From positions 62,001 through 126,000 of the forward strand of contig QVRM01002284.1 of assembly GCA_003439945.1 (NCBI GenBank): a stretch of DNA of 64,000 bases, read 5' to 3'. The stretch comes from Dermanyssus gallinae (lineage: Eukaryota > Arthropoda > Arachnida > Mesostigmata > Dermanyssidae). Both the position numbers and the translations under genes were made by a program. The notes below the pieces were generated by a model. That model ran no database searches. It was not told where the DNA came from and saw nothing but the letters and a program-made list of their open reading frames with translations. Below, piece after piece: positions 34,731-45,847 of this stretch (positions are counted from its first letter, which is position 1; each line of letters opens with the position of its first letter).

Positions 34731-35400
34731 TCAGCTGTCTCTGGAGGATTGCCCTGACCGAGGCCGCAGTGACATGCGCTGTCTGAGGAATTCCTCCGCT
34801 CTCCTATCTCCGCTGGCTAGAATCTGCCGTTTTCCGATATTCTGCAGCAAAGCGCGAGTTGACGGGCCCGACCGACCAAGGGTTTCAAATGCAAGCGGGT
34901 AAACCACGTACGGGTGCTCAATGTTCTGGTACTTCTTCACCTTACCTGCCGCGGCAAGAACTAAAGCATGCTTGCGTTGACGATACACGACAGCCCATAG
35001 CACCCACGGGGGGCCGGGCGACGTCCCTTGAAAAAGTCTGATCGCGATCCTCACCGAGGCATCACCTAACAGAGTTCCAATCCGGGCAAATGGTAGAGCG
35101 TGGAGCCACGGGTACGGCCCGTTGGAGAAAGACGGCGCACAGCCTGGCCCTAACACCGTCCGTGACGCATCCCGAACTGAGGTTTTCCGTTATTAGCTCG
35201 TAAAGTCACCGATCATTCCACTTGGTACCCAGCTTTGGCGGGCTTGTAGCCGTACAGGGCAACTGCTCTACGGCGGATTGATTTCAGACAAGGTAGGAGC
35301 GACGGCACTGAGAAGGGTTCCAGCCTGTTGCATAGATCCATGGAGGGAAGCTGCCAGAGCTATCTCCGATTAAACCGTCTCTGTGGACCCGCAATAAGGT
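34731..35400 (-). mobile_element. Nuclease-type LINE, copy 3 (C-terminal part, internally deleted)
   Basis: A minus-strand frame (35156-34731) reads PWLHALPFARIGTLLGDASVRIAI, then the beginning of the cysteine-finger zone, then, after an apparent deletion, AAAGKVKKYQNIEHPYVVYP, LAFETLGRSGPSTRALLQNIGKRQ and FLRQRMSL. The order matches the plus-strand copy at 40.7-41.45 kb (FVPIAMETMSPVSRSTRKF, FLGQLLS) except that the CCHC and RPDG..VWDVTV block between the two is missing. Upstream to 35400 weaker related sequence continues. Confidence 0.75.
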
Positions 35401-35455
35401 CTGCTAAACTTCCCCTGTCTACGGTAATGTAGGTTAGACCCTGTACCTCGGGTGG

Positions 35456-35480
35456 TCGAGCCCGGTGGCGTGGTGGGATC
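35456..35480 (+). mobile_element. SINE family 1, 5' head fragment
   Basis: GAGCCCGGTGGCGTGGTGG is the same first 20 bases that open every full-length family-1 SINE. The similarity stops at about 35480, so only the A-box end is present. Confidence 0.6.
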
Positions 35481-35484
35481 GCGC

Positions 35485-36388
35485 CGGTGAGTTCCCTGGC
35501 AGTTCACATACCTTAGGGAGTCACAACAGAAATCAGAGATATAAACAATTTGAGCCCGCAATGCTTGCAGAGTTTTTTCGCAGACACCTGTCAGCCAGTT
35601 GACACCGTTTCAAGCGCTTAAAGCAGATTTTTGGTTGGCCCGGCTTCAGAATAACCGGGCGAGATCTGTGGCTGAAGAGAGAGAGACAGAAGCCGGTGAC
35701 TGGCAGGAAGAGGATTATTCTTGTCAGCGACATCCATAGAGTACTCACTACACGCACGCATTCGTCTATGCAATTAACACTGCAAAAGATTACATGAAAC
35801 CTCAAAAAACAGAGTCTGTTATTTGGGAGCCCAACGGAGAACACCGTTTAGAATTTAATCCCCTACTTTTCCAAGAGACCCTTGCGTTCTTCTTTGTAGT
35901 TGTTGTGGTTAATATTAATTAGACAACTTATACTCAGAGGGTGCTCGAGGATGCGTGGCGTTAGCTTTGTTGTTCTCGGAGTTCTGAGCGATCCTTTTAG
36001 CGCTGCTGTACTTATAGCGCCGAGCGAAAATCGCTCATGCAAAGCGCAGTGAGCGCCGGGTCGTCGCCATCATCATTTTTCTGTGGCGACGACGAAGTTC
36101 GACACCGCCATAGCACGACTCTGAGGCAAGCAGAACGGCCGGTGTGTGCTGATTGCGGTCCGTTCTTCCATTATCCACGACTAATACCACGCTACCAATG
36201 TTCAAAATACAGACTCGTCCCTCCGGCTCAAACGAGTCGCTGGACAATGTTCCTCGCTGGTTCATTCGCGCCGGCCATTCGGAAGACGGCGAACAACTGC
36301 ACACCTCGTCCAGCACGCCACAGTCATATGGCGGCGGCAGCCTACGCAACGAAGGCAGTGGTAGTAGTATTAGTAGTCGTAGTAGTGT
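35485..36388. other. Unassigned stretch
   Basis: Two short minus frames at 35533-35844 and 36035-36391 and a plus frame at 36037-36543 lack recognised domains. The last overlaps the SINE at 36389 and is therefore not a gene. Confidence 0.35.
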
Positions 36389-36600
36389 CAAGCCCGGTGG
36401 CGTGGTGGCTTAAGTCTGCGGCCTCGCAGCCGGAGGAGACACTAGATAGGTGCGCGGGTTCGAGCCCCACCGTTGCACCGATTTGTATTTATGGGGGTGG
36501 TCCGTCTATGAAGCAATGTGAAAAACAGTACCGTGGACGTTAAATCTTGGCTGAGGGTCAGCCCAAAAACTTTACTTTTAGTAGTAGTAGTAGTAGTATC
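36389..36600 (+). mobile_element. tRNA-derived SINE, family 1 (full length)
   Basis: Over 90 percent identical by eye to the 28.5-kb copy: AGCCCGGTGGCGTGGTGG, B box GGTTCGAGCCCC, CTATGAAGCAATGTG, GTGGACGTTAAATCTTGGC, TCAGCCC. It is flanked by (TAG)n on both sides (36358-36386 and 36578-36600), as is the 28.5-kb copy. Confidence 0.92.
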
Positions 36601-36604
36601 AGTA

Positions 36605-37650
36605 GCCGCTCCTTCCGAAGGGAGCGTCTCCTGCTACAGCACTAGAGCCTGCGTGGCGGCCTCCGTTGTCATCAGCAGCATTCGCGTCAGTGACAAATCG
36701 TAGGCATATCGGTACCGAGGCACCGCCTTCGTCGTCTTCGTCGCCGCCACTCCCGCCCCGCGACACCATTCACTGTTTCGTGCGACACAGGCTGTGTGTC
36801 GTCAACGAGGCGGCCATTGGGCGGCGTAGCTGTCTATACTACCGAGAAAGTCTGATATGGAAACTGCCGACGATGCGCTACACCTGTCCGATAATAGTCT
36901 TCTTGTATGGGGTGTTTGTTTTGTTATGTATGTATTGAGGAGGAGATGGCTTCTGTGATGATGATTTTCTGTGGTTACGATCGACAATCGCGACAATAAA
37001 CAATCGTGTGCGCAAACACGGCCGGGGGGGGGGGGGGGAGGCAGACGTTGATGAGAAGGGCACAATTCAAGTGGGAAGGAGGGAGTGGAACGAAAGCTCG
37101 TCTGCACACAGCAGTCGGAAACGGGGCTGCCGGACTGGGCTTTTGTGTCCGTCAGACCGTGACCTTTAGATTCGCAATAGCCGTGACAATTTAGCAACCA
37201 CGCTCGTTGCTGCAGCCTACAGAAGTAATCTCACCAGCAGAGCAAGCAAGGGTGTATATAGCAAGCGGAGCACCTTGCCATCGCGGATGCATGTTAATGT
37301 GACAAATAAACATTAGTGAAAACGTCGTACTCGGTTAACGTAGTCTTCGTCGCTCAGAACTCAGGCAGCAGCTCAGGGACAGTAGTTAGTATATCGCTGA
37401 TGAAAGGTAACTTTGCTACCGACGCAGGTTGGTTCTGCTGTCTCCCCGCCGCTATCTGGAAACTGTACATTGCAATGAGGCATCTACAAAATAGTTAGAG
37501 GAGGGCGGTGGATTAGCGGCGTGGGTGAGTAAGAGGTTGTTATTGTTTTTAAACGCTGAGTACTTCCTGCACTGATGCCTGGTTTTCAATGCCGGGCAGG
37601 AACAAAGGCACCAGTTGCATAGATAAGCCCACTAGTCCAAAAATCGCGAG
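36605..37650. other. Unassigned stretch with poly-G run
   Basis: A G-run of about 14 lies at 37023-37038. Overlapping frames on both strands (36666-36938, 36802-37197) show no recognised domain. Confidence 0.35.
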
Positions 37651-37654
37651 CAGA

Positions 37655-37846
37655 TGAGCCCGGTGGCGTGGTGCACTCCACCTGCGCACGACACGTAGAT
37701 GCGCTCCGCAGGAGACACATACCTATGCGCGGGCTCGAGCCACACCGTTGCACATTTGTATTTACGGGGGTCCGTCTATGATGCATTGCGAAAAGCAGTC
37801 CCGTGGTCGCTGGCTGAGGTTCACCCTTAAAAGTGTTTTTTTTTAG
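37655..37846 (+). mobile_element. tRNA-derived SINE, family 1 (diverged)
   Basis: Begins GAGCCCGGTGGCGTGGTGCA, B box region CGGGCTCGAGCCACACC, then CCGTTGCACATTTGTATTTA and CTATGATGCATTGCGAAAAG. The GGACGTTAAAT element of the tail is deleted here (reads CCGTGGTCGCTGGCTGAGG). Ends in a T-rich run at 37836-37846. Confidence 0.88.
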
Positions 37847-37849
37847 ATG

Positions 37850-38810
37850 AAGTTCGACTATACGATCACGGCCGACTAGGATCTGGTTTTTGGGGGGTTG
37901 ACACAGACAAGTCGCCAAGTGGTGAGGCGAAAGTGTACGCTACTTGATTTTCACTTTGGACTTTATCATCAAAAAGGGCCATCACATTACCGTAGACTGT
38001 GACGATACACCAATGATCTCCCAAGATTGTTCAGAGCTGAATCGTGAATGCCGTACTCACTGCAATTAAATTTGCTTATGATAGTAATTCCTCCTGATAT
38101 ATAGATGCTTTGATTTGTTCTGTGCAGGAGCATGAATATGAATGATCGGTCGAGAAGTGACTAGTCTATGAAGGATTTTTTTTATAGACTCAATATACTG
38201 CTGCAAATCTGTGCCAGAGTAGGCCGCACTCTACTCACCATCCAGGCAACGTGTTCTTTGTACAATAAAAATAAATGCTGTATGGCTGCCTCCAGCTACT
38301 GGGCTAGATGTTCTCGTAAGCTTTATTTTAGTGACATCCGGTTTCAACGTCAGCAGTTTTCTACATTAACTATATGTGGTTCTCTTCTCCCTGTGTCTGA
38401 TTGTATGAAGAGGATACAGGTTTTGTCACCCGTATAATCACTGTCGTCGGCGCATCACGACATTACCCCCATACTTGCTATGCAGGTACCACCATCAATG
38501 CCCCAGCGGCGTTCTGCAAACCGGTTCATCAAAAAATGCCGTCCTGCTGAAATGCACTGCTAAGTGTGTACGTGTTTCGAAACGACTAGGTGCTTCACTA
38601 ATCGTTGTCTAAACAAAGCTAGTTCCTTCCTGCACATCAATTGGGCACATTTCGACTTTGATGCGCTTTAGTGACAATCTAGGACTCTTCTACGTCATTT
38701 TTTATATAATTATATTGATCAAATGTGCACAACGAGTCCGGAGCCGCTATTCATTGTCACCACAACTGTCTCTGAAGATGCCACCCTGATATTTGGTAGT
38801 AGTGGTAGTA
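37850..38810. other. Unassigned stretch
   Basis: A plus-strand frame of 89 codons at 38168-38437 has no recognised motif. Nothing else was seen. Confidence 0.35.
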
Positions 38811-38816
38811 GTAGCA

Positions 38817-39035
38817 GTATGTGAATGATGTCGAGCCCGGTGGCTTTGTTGGCTTAAGTCTGCGCCTCGCAACCGGAGGAGGCGCATAGGAGGTGCACGG
38901 GTTCGAGCCCCACCGTTGCACATTTGTATTTATGGGGGTCCGTCTATGAAGCAATGTGAAACACAGTTCCGTGGACGTTAAATCTTGGCTGAGGATCAGT
39001 CAACCCGGAAACTTTACTTAGTATGTGAATGATGT
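38817..39035 (+). mobile_element. tRNA-derived SINE, family 1, with 15-bp target-site duplication
   Basis: SINE body 38832-39020: head GAGCCCGGTGGCTTTGTTGG, B box GGTTCGAGCCCC, tail GTGGACGTTAAATCTTGGC. A perfect 15-bp direct repeat (GTATGTGAATGATGT) stands at 38817-38831 and 39021-39035, marking the insertion boundaries and showing a relatively recent event. The 15-bp duplication length is in the range produced by LINE-mediated retrotransposition. Confidence 0.95.
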
Positions 39036-39248
39036 TACCCACATTATGTTCCTCTGCCCAGCACTAGAAGACGCACGCACGGGATGACCGGTGGCAGTCA
39101 CTCTAGCATCCTCAGGCACGGCGGTGACCGATCTAATGAGAGATTCATAAGAAGAAAAACAAGTTGGAAACGGAATGGGTGCGCCGACAACGCCCGCAAG
39201 GAGAACCGGACCCAGGCGACCAAAGTTAGCACAGTCGAGAAGACACAG
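39036..39248. other. Unassigned short stretch between two SINEs
   Basis: Only about 210 bp; open frames crossing it run into the SINE sequences on either side. Confidence 0.35.
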
Positions 39249-39250
39249 TG

Positions 39251-39433
39251 TCGAACCCGGTGGCGTGGTGCATTCGCGTGCGCTGCACGACCGGACGGGA
39301 CGCAAACATGCACGGGTTTGAGCCCCACCGTTGCCCATTTATATTTATGGAGTTCGTCTAACGAAGCAATGCGAAAGCAGTCCCGTAGACGTTAAATGTT
39401 GGCTGAGGGTAAGGCCGAAGAATTTTTTTTTTA
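39251..39433 (+). mobile_element. tRNA-derived SINE, family 1
   Basis: Head TCGAACCCGGTGGCGTGGTG, B box GGGTTTGAGCCCC, tail GTAGACGTTAAATGTTGGC, ending in a T-run. Near-duplicates AGAAGACACAG (before) and AGAAAACACAG (after) probably are the target-site duplication. Confidence 0.9.
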
Positions 39434-39444
39434 GAAAACACAGC

Positions 39445-40240
39445 ATAGAAGAACCTCCTTTTTATCGAAGTAAAGCGCAAGCGGTTCTCTTGTTTGTGTT
39501 ATGTTAGTATGTACAATTGTTGTAACATATACATCAATAAAAAGTAGTAGAAGTTTTAGTTGTTGTTGTCTTTTTTGTATTAACCAAGTTCTGGTTAACA
39601 CTACCCATGCGTACCCATGTCGTCGCTGCAGTTCGTTCAACGATGGCATTTTGAGGCATTGTTGTAGGTAGTTAACGTCGCACTGCTGTATGTAGAACTA
39701 TATTTGCATTCCGGCGATACTTGGGGCAATTCTTCCTGTAAACGGAAGTGTACATTGAACCCGTGTTCTGCAAATCTCATAGCAATCAATCGTGCAACTC
39801 TGGCAAACACTGCAAAGCATGTCTATATTCCTTCTACCTCAAACTCTTCAAGCTACCCGATGTCATTGCTTTGGTAGGATGAATCAGATGCTCTTACTGG
39901 GTAAGACATACCTGCCGCTAAGGTTATCAGCAACTGCAGCTACTGCGGTGAACTTAACTAAAGGAAATCTTCAAAGAGTTAGCTTGACTTGATCTAAGAT
40001 CAAAAGGTCGGCTTTTCCGAGGAAAGCGTATATAATTTGTATATTGTACGATGCAGATGGCCGCCATCGCTAGGCTCACAAGACTCAATGGCCGTTATGC
40101 ATAGATAAGTTATAGGGGCTCCGCATACGAATTTTAAAATCTTTTTCACCACGTCTGTCAGTATTTGCAAAGAAGTGCTGGACAGGTCAGGTTTCGCCAA
40201 TTTTAACAGTAATTCGTTATTTCCAGACAGTTCATCCGTT
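39445..40240. other. Unassigned stretch
   Basis: Nothing recognised. The small minus frame 39431-39649 and plus frame 39792-39992 have no motif. Confidence 0.35.
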
Positions 40241-40243
40241 TTT

Positions 40244-40415
40244 GAGCCCGGTGGCATGGTGCATTTGGGTGCGCCTTGCGACCCGGAGGAGGACACATTG
40301 GATGCACGGGTTCGATCCCCAGTCGTCTGCAAATTTATAGTTAATTGGGCTTTGTTTTATGAAGCAATGCGGAGCAGTTTCGTGGACGTTAATGTTGGCT
40401 GAGAGTCAGCCCGAA
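40244..40415 (+). mobile_element. tRNA-derived SINE, family 1
   Basis: Head GAGCCCGGTGGCATGGTGCA, B box GGGTTCGATCCCC, tail GTGGACGTTAATGTTGGC. The body is shorter and more diverged than in the 28.5-kb copy. Confidence 0.88.
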
Positions 40416-40639
40416 ATGTTAGTCATTCCATTTCGGACGAATGCCATAGCTTTTGTTGCCCAAGAGTTTATTTCTAACGAGTTGCAATCTACATAATTTA
40501 GGTACGCAAGTGAAATTGAATGCGTGGCGAGAGAGATAACTACGACCATAGATCGTCGTATTATCCCGATACTGTTGTGGTTTGTGCTCACAACCGGCTG
40601 TACATAGATAGCTAAGCAGAAGGCAGAGTCACTGGTCAA

Positions 40640-41460
40640 ACTGAGGTTGGATTCAGGTCCTTGGGAAAAGCATACAACGCAGAGAGTGCTCGACAACTAC
40701 AGATGCAAAGTCATAGTTCGTGAGATCATCAAAAGCCTTGAGTCTCCCACAGAGAAAGCGGTCTTCTTGGCCGCACGAGACACCTTCAGCAGCGGAATCC
40801 TCAGGGCTCTTCCGTCACCGCAGCTCGGCACTATGCTCTCATTCCGCATGGTGTCGGCTCTCAGAATCGGACGGGCCGATATGCGAACCACATATTTGTA
40901 AAGCCTGTGGACAACCAGTGGAGAAGGATGGCCTCCACCTATTGAGCTGCATCAAGGGCCAAGGCCGCGCTCCTAGGCACACCAAAATAAACGCAATAAT
41001 TCAAAGAACTCTACGGAGAGCATAAATACCTAGCATGCTGGAACCCAGACTAGGACTTCATGACGATAAAAGGCCCGACGGTGTCACCATTCCTCCGTGT
41101 AAAAAAGGCAAATGCCTGGTTTGGGGTGTGACAGTATCCTGCACGGCCGCACCGTCTTATGCCACAGCGCGACAGGGCGGGATGGGTTGCCAAACACGCA
41201 GAAAGAGAAAAGTGGCGTAAATACACAGAGTTAGAGCCTAGATATAATTTCGTGCCCATTGCAATGGAAACAATGAGCCCGGTCAGCAGAAGTACAAGGA
41301 AATTTATAAAATACTTAGGTGATCGAATACAAGCAAACACCGGGGGTATACGCGGAGACGAATTTCTGGGGCAGCTGCTTTCACCGGCAGTTTGCAGAGG
41401 AAATGCCGCGTTCGTTATTAGGTGCGATGGGCGGAGAATAGCTAGATGAAACCTTGAAAT
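40640..41460 (+). mobile_element. Nuclease-type LINE, copy 1 (C-terminal part: CCHC finger and RPDG..VWGVTV domain)
   Basis: The C-terminal third of a non-LTR retrotransposon protein. In order: a pre-finger segment (REIIKSLESPTEKAVFLAAR, MVSALRIGRAD), a CCHC-type finger at about 40910 (C-x2-C-x7-H-x4-C; CKACGQPVEKDGLHLLSC), then RPDGVTIPPCKKGKCLVWGVTV near 41060-41145, whose acidic and Lys residues match the arrangement of restriction-like endonucleases, then ERAKWRKYTELEPRYNFVPIAME, RKFIKYLGDRIQ and FLGQLLSPAVCRGNAAFV. Three frames are needed, and one TAA lies near 41025. Cys finger followed by such an endonuclease is the layout of R2/R4-type LINEs; the family name is an inference. Confidence 0.82.
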
Positions 41461-41469
41461 AACGAGGAT

Positions 41470-41625
41470 ACACATTCACAACTCACAATTGTATTGTTCA
41501 AATATAGATAATAATTTTTTTTTGGAAACGGGGAATTATTATTTCATTATGTGCAGGTATCACAACAATAATATATTAATTATATAACATCATTGTTATT
41601 GTTCGAGTGTCGCTGACCACTCAAA
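41470..41625. other. Junction between two convergent LINE copies
   Basis: About 150 bp of AT-rich sequence separates the 3' coding ends of the plus copy (to 41460) and the minus copy (from 41627). It holds T-runs and AATAATA motifs but no long repeat that was recognised. Confidence 0.6.
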
Positions 41626-41626
41626 A

Positions 41627-43140
41627 TCATCTTGGCATTGCCTCTCTGGAGCTCCAATGACACCCTCTGTCGGAAAAACGCGGTTGATCTTGACTCCGCT
41701 GTAGCCTCAAGAGCATCTTCCCAAGCTCTTTCATCAGTTTGAGTGCATCCTTGCCCCAAACGCCAGATAACTCGAGACCAAACGCCATTACCACATGGTC
41801 CTCAAGAAAATGCGCGTATAGGCGCCGTTTGTGCATCTCCCGTTGGTGAATGATATGGCCGACGCCCGCGCTGGCTAGTGCACGATATTCGAGGGCGTAC
41901 GTGTCAGAGACAGTGACGTCCACGCCAGCGGCCGATTACGGTCTCAGTCCCGGCTGGTAAGGCCATCCGGTCGACGCCTGTCGTCCCTCTGCAATCCACC
42001 AGGCTCCAGCGTGACGCGCACGTAGCCGGGTGGATTGTATTGTCTACATCTAACTCGCAGGCCGACAAGAAGAGTTAAGTGGGTAGCCTGAGTGGCGATT
42101 TGGTCCCACCCCTTCTGTCTAGTGACCTGTTCCTCAGAAGGACGACCAGACTGACGCGCGTCCCAGAGCCGAACGGCGTCTTCTTGGTGGCTGATGGATC
42201 CGCCGGCAGTAATGGCCACTGCGGAGGCGCAGCTATGTGACGAAGCCAGGAAGGCGGGCAAAGCAAGATCCGTGGTCGAGCGAATGCCCATTCCACCCAG
42301 CCGGACCGGTAGGCTTGCCTGCATTCATGCTTTATCCTCGAGCGTCAGGTCAAGGGTGTTTTTTTTAAGGCTATCCTCACCTGGTCGTCAAGATCCAAAG
42401 TTTATGACGGCAGGAGGAAGGCAGGTGAAGTCCGTATTACGTACAAGACCTTTTGCATTCCCATTGCGTGCCGGAGCAGAGATGTCCCAGTCGCTGGTAA
42501 AGCCGGGACAGTTGTTCTCCCTTCTCCGCCAGTACCGGTCCATGTCGGGGAACACCGCCGTACCCAGCAGGTCCAGCTCACACCGGTCCTTTACAAAAAT
42601 GCCCGGGAGCTTGCTGCCGCGATTACCTTCTGTCTTTCTTCGTCTTCCAAACCTTGAAGGAAAAGCTCACATTAAGAGGGGTTGAGCTGCAGCCCGCTCC
42701 ATTGCTCAAACGCTCTAAGATCTTTGATGTCTCTGAGTAAGACCGACGGATCGTTGCCAAGGAGGGTCCCATCGTCGAGGTAGAATAGAGGGACCCTGCA
42801 TTTCACTTGGATGACGTACTGATGCAGAAGCCGATTAAACGCAAGTGGAGCCGCTACGTTCCCCTGCTGACAACCGGCTGATGACGTGATTTCAGTCTCA
42901 CCGAACATTAGGGGAGTCGGCCTGCTATACGCCTGGTGCATCATTGGATAGAGGGTTGGGGCGTCCTTGGAAACTTCTGTCAATAGGTGCCCCCGTTTGT
43001 TTAAGTTGAAAGCATTCTTAAAATCTAATTTTAAGAGGCAACATTTCTCGTTGTTTTCGAGAAAGCTGCGAGCTGTATGAACAATTATTTCCGCCCATTG
43101 TCAGTGGCGTACCCCATCTGCCTTGGCTGCAGTAGTTTTT
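41627..43140 (-). mobile_element. Nuclease-type LINE, copy 2 (RT with YLDD box to C-terminal nuclease domain)
   Basis: The most complete copy. In order on the minus strand: a degraded start near 43100 (RQMGYATD-like; KNAFNLNKRG-like at about 43010), RT core 42983-42672 (EVSKDAPTLYPMMHQAYS, AGCQQGNVAAPLAF, FYLDDGTLLGN with the catalytic YLDD, then EQWSGLQLNPS), a linker near 42600-42350 with shifts, VRLGGMGIRS at 42310, and RRPDGL near 41965 followed, after a shift, by PLAWDVTVSDTY, then VVMAFGLELSGVWGKDALKLMKEL. The RT core and nuclease domain therefore belong to one protein. At least three frameshifts make it inactive. Confidence 0.85.
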
Positions 43141-43463
43141 CACTTTACAGGCTTTGTGGCCATCTCCGGAGTGCAACGGCTAGGGTATCGTTTTTTTCGG
43201 CGATGAGCCATATCTCTTACAGCTCCGGGACTTGCCGTCGTAGATGTGCATAGTGTTTCGCACACTTTGCGTGGCAGGAAGAGGCATGATGGTGGGCGTG
43301 AGCGTCTAGTCTTCGCCGCACCGAGTGTTGGTGAATCTTTTGAGCCACCCGGGGCAAGTCCGAGCGGGGACCACGTCCCCTGCGGAGCAGAATGAGCACA
43401 ATCTGAGCACGGCTTCGTCACACGTTTGCCTCCGGCTCTACGATTGAGATCTGGGGCCGCCAT
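43140..43463 (-). pseudogene. Open frame of unknown origin next to the LINE
   Basis: A 107-codon minus-strand frame upstream of the LINE reverse transcriptase, rich in Pro, Arg and Cys (CSDCAHSAPQGTWSPL, CLFLPRKVCETLC). It could be the N-terminal part of the same LINE or an unrelated frame. No domain is recognised. Confidence 0.3.
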
Positions 43464-43469
43464 CTTTTC

Positions 43470-44512
43470 TTGCCACGTGACAGGAGTTTTTGTCGAGTGG
43501 AGGACGCGGAGTGGGCAGTCAGCTGATTCGTCAGTTCACATCTTAAGCTGTCCAAACCATTTCGCTGGCGGTTGGCTTGTGGAGTGAGAAGAAATGTAAA
43601 ACTACTAACTCGGCTATCTTCTTCTTATGAGTCCTCTTCCTGCGTGAATTTGGATACCCGTCTTCGTAGGAAGCACTGGAACCCACGGGCATTGGACTCA
43701 TTAGCCATTGCAATTGCTATCTCATGTGAAACAAACTGTTACTCTGGTTTTGCTGTGGCTGTAAAATGCTTGCCTTCAAAGAAAATCCGCCGGTTTTCAT
43801 TGTCGGCGTAATAATAATAATATAATATAATAATATAATATAATAGACGGATGCCGTCTGTCACGAAGCAGGTTACGCGTGCCACTTCGTCAACGGCGCT
43901 GCGCCGACACGACCGGGACACGACAAGAATGACTAGGACTACGCAGACAAGCAGGCGTCGAACAAAACAAAGATGAGGAAATATGAACAAGACGGTGAAG
44001 AACGAAAAAAAGAAAGAAAAGAAGAAAAGAGGAAGAAGGAGAAGAAGAAGAGGACATTGAAGACCTAACGGGGCGACACCCGGTTCAGCATACGATGCTG
44101 CTATCATCATCATCGTCATCACCATCAGCATCATCATCATCATCATCACTGACGGTGAGAGCACCTACTAGCTGGCGCGGTCCATTCAGCAGCTCGAGAT
44201 ATAGGAGGTACTCACACAACCCAGCAGCTAACAACGCGACCTCGAGCTAACCAACCATTGCTACCGTTGGCGGCGCTGCTGCTGTTTCTTCTGCCACCAT
44301 ACTATGCTATTTGACTGCTGCTTTGGCTACTGTGAGGACGGCGACGACGACGACGATGATGAAAACTAGCAGTTGTTCTATTTCTACTCCCGTACGAGTG
44401 AGTACTCTGCTCCTACTACTGCTCCTACTACGGCGATTGATAGTGATACCTCGATGAGTACTCCGGCTTCTCAGCGCGTCACCTTGGGAGGTCATCTATG
44501 TGTGTATGCATA

Positions 44513-44549
<37 letters not shown>

Positions 44550-44831
44550 GCGTTTCGAGTCAAACGGGATCTGGTTTTATCTGATGACCCTATTCGCTTG
44601 CCCGCGTTAGCTCTAGATTCCTAGAGCGTATCCGAGCAGCCCAAGCGCACCGGCTGTTGTTGCTGCTGCTGCTGTTGTCCCGTTGGTCGATGCTGATAAA
44701 TCGAGCAAAAGTGAACGCAAAATACGGCGCCGAACGCGTGAGAGTGACAACGAAAGAGCTAATGAAACAAAACGACGTACTATATATATATATATATATA
44801 TACATATATATAGTACATACAATATATACGA

Positions 44832-44880
<49 letters not shown>

Positions 44881-45328
44881 GTCAGGGGAGGATCCAGGCG
44901 ATAGCAAATAGCCAGCGCCATGTGCGTCAGACTGGCACCACTCAACTCCGCGGGCTTAACAACTGAAGCAGCACCAGCAGCAGGCACAAGATGAACGAAT
45001 CGCAGAAACGCTATAAACCGCAAATAGGCTGCTGCTGCCGTCAGCCATAGTCGATAACAGACGCACTCGTTTGTATAATGCGATACAAACGAAACGACGC
45101 TACTACCTACTAACAAACGGTAGGCTCTTCTCCTCTGCGGCTACTGCTGCTAATAATGCATATTTAATTAACGCGTGGAGAAAGCAAGCACTTAAGAGGC
45201 ATTCCGTGCCGCCGCAAACAGAAATAAACGCGACCACTTTTGTTGTTGTTTGATCATCTAGATAGATTTTCTCTCGACGACGCGTTGACAAGGAAGATCT
45301 TGAGAAGCAGGCAACGCCGTGCGTCCAC

Positions 45329-45330
<2 letters not shown>
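43470..45330. other. Gene-poor stretch with AT, GAT and GAA microsatellites
   Basis: Contains (TAA)n-like AT at 43808-43845, a purine-rich GAA/AAG tract at 43960-44065 (strong strand asymmetry), (CAT)n at 44105-44155, (GAC)n at 44340-44360 and TA tracts at 44515-44546, 44779-44816 and 44831-44878. Long frames here are microsatellite translations. No gene was recognised. CTG/TTG patches lie at 44650-44680. Confidence 0.5.

Positions 45331-45372
<42 letters not shown>
45331..45372. repeat. (TA)n microsatellite
   Basis: About 40 bp of TA, in a chain of TA tracts that continues at 45817-45842 and 46880-46943. Confidence 0.95.
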
Positions 45373-45376
<4 letters not shown>

Positions 45377-45815
45377 GAACAGAAAAGGATTGAAACTGCC
45401 CCAAATCTTCCCTCACTGCCGACAATGAGTGAAAGTGCGTAGGCCCAGCGTCGCTGTTAATCTATATGCACATCTCCGAATGTCCCTGCTACGATTCATA
45501 ACCTAAGCTTATTTGATATTGATAGGTTCGCATACTTAATTCACTAGCCGAATCGAAACTCACCATATGCCTCCCGTGTTTAGGTCGCCTACCCATTTCT
45601 CTAACACCTTCAGAATCAAGACACTTGCAATCAATGATTACGTTTAGCATTTAGTGCGAGACGCTCTGTATACGTAATCTAAAGTTTAACTAGATTCATT
45701 ATGCTGAAGACATAGACACATTGACTCGACTGCTGTTTTCTGGTACTAACTAATTCATATAATTTTACTTATATAAGCACATAAGTATAACTTTTTACTC
45801 TTCTAATGTGATACA

Positions 45816-45847
<32 letters not shown>

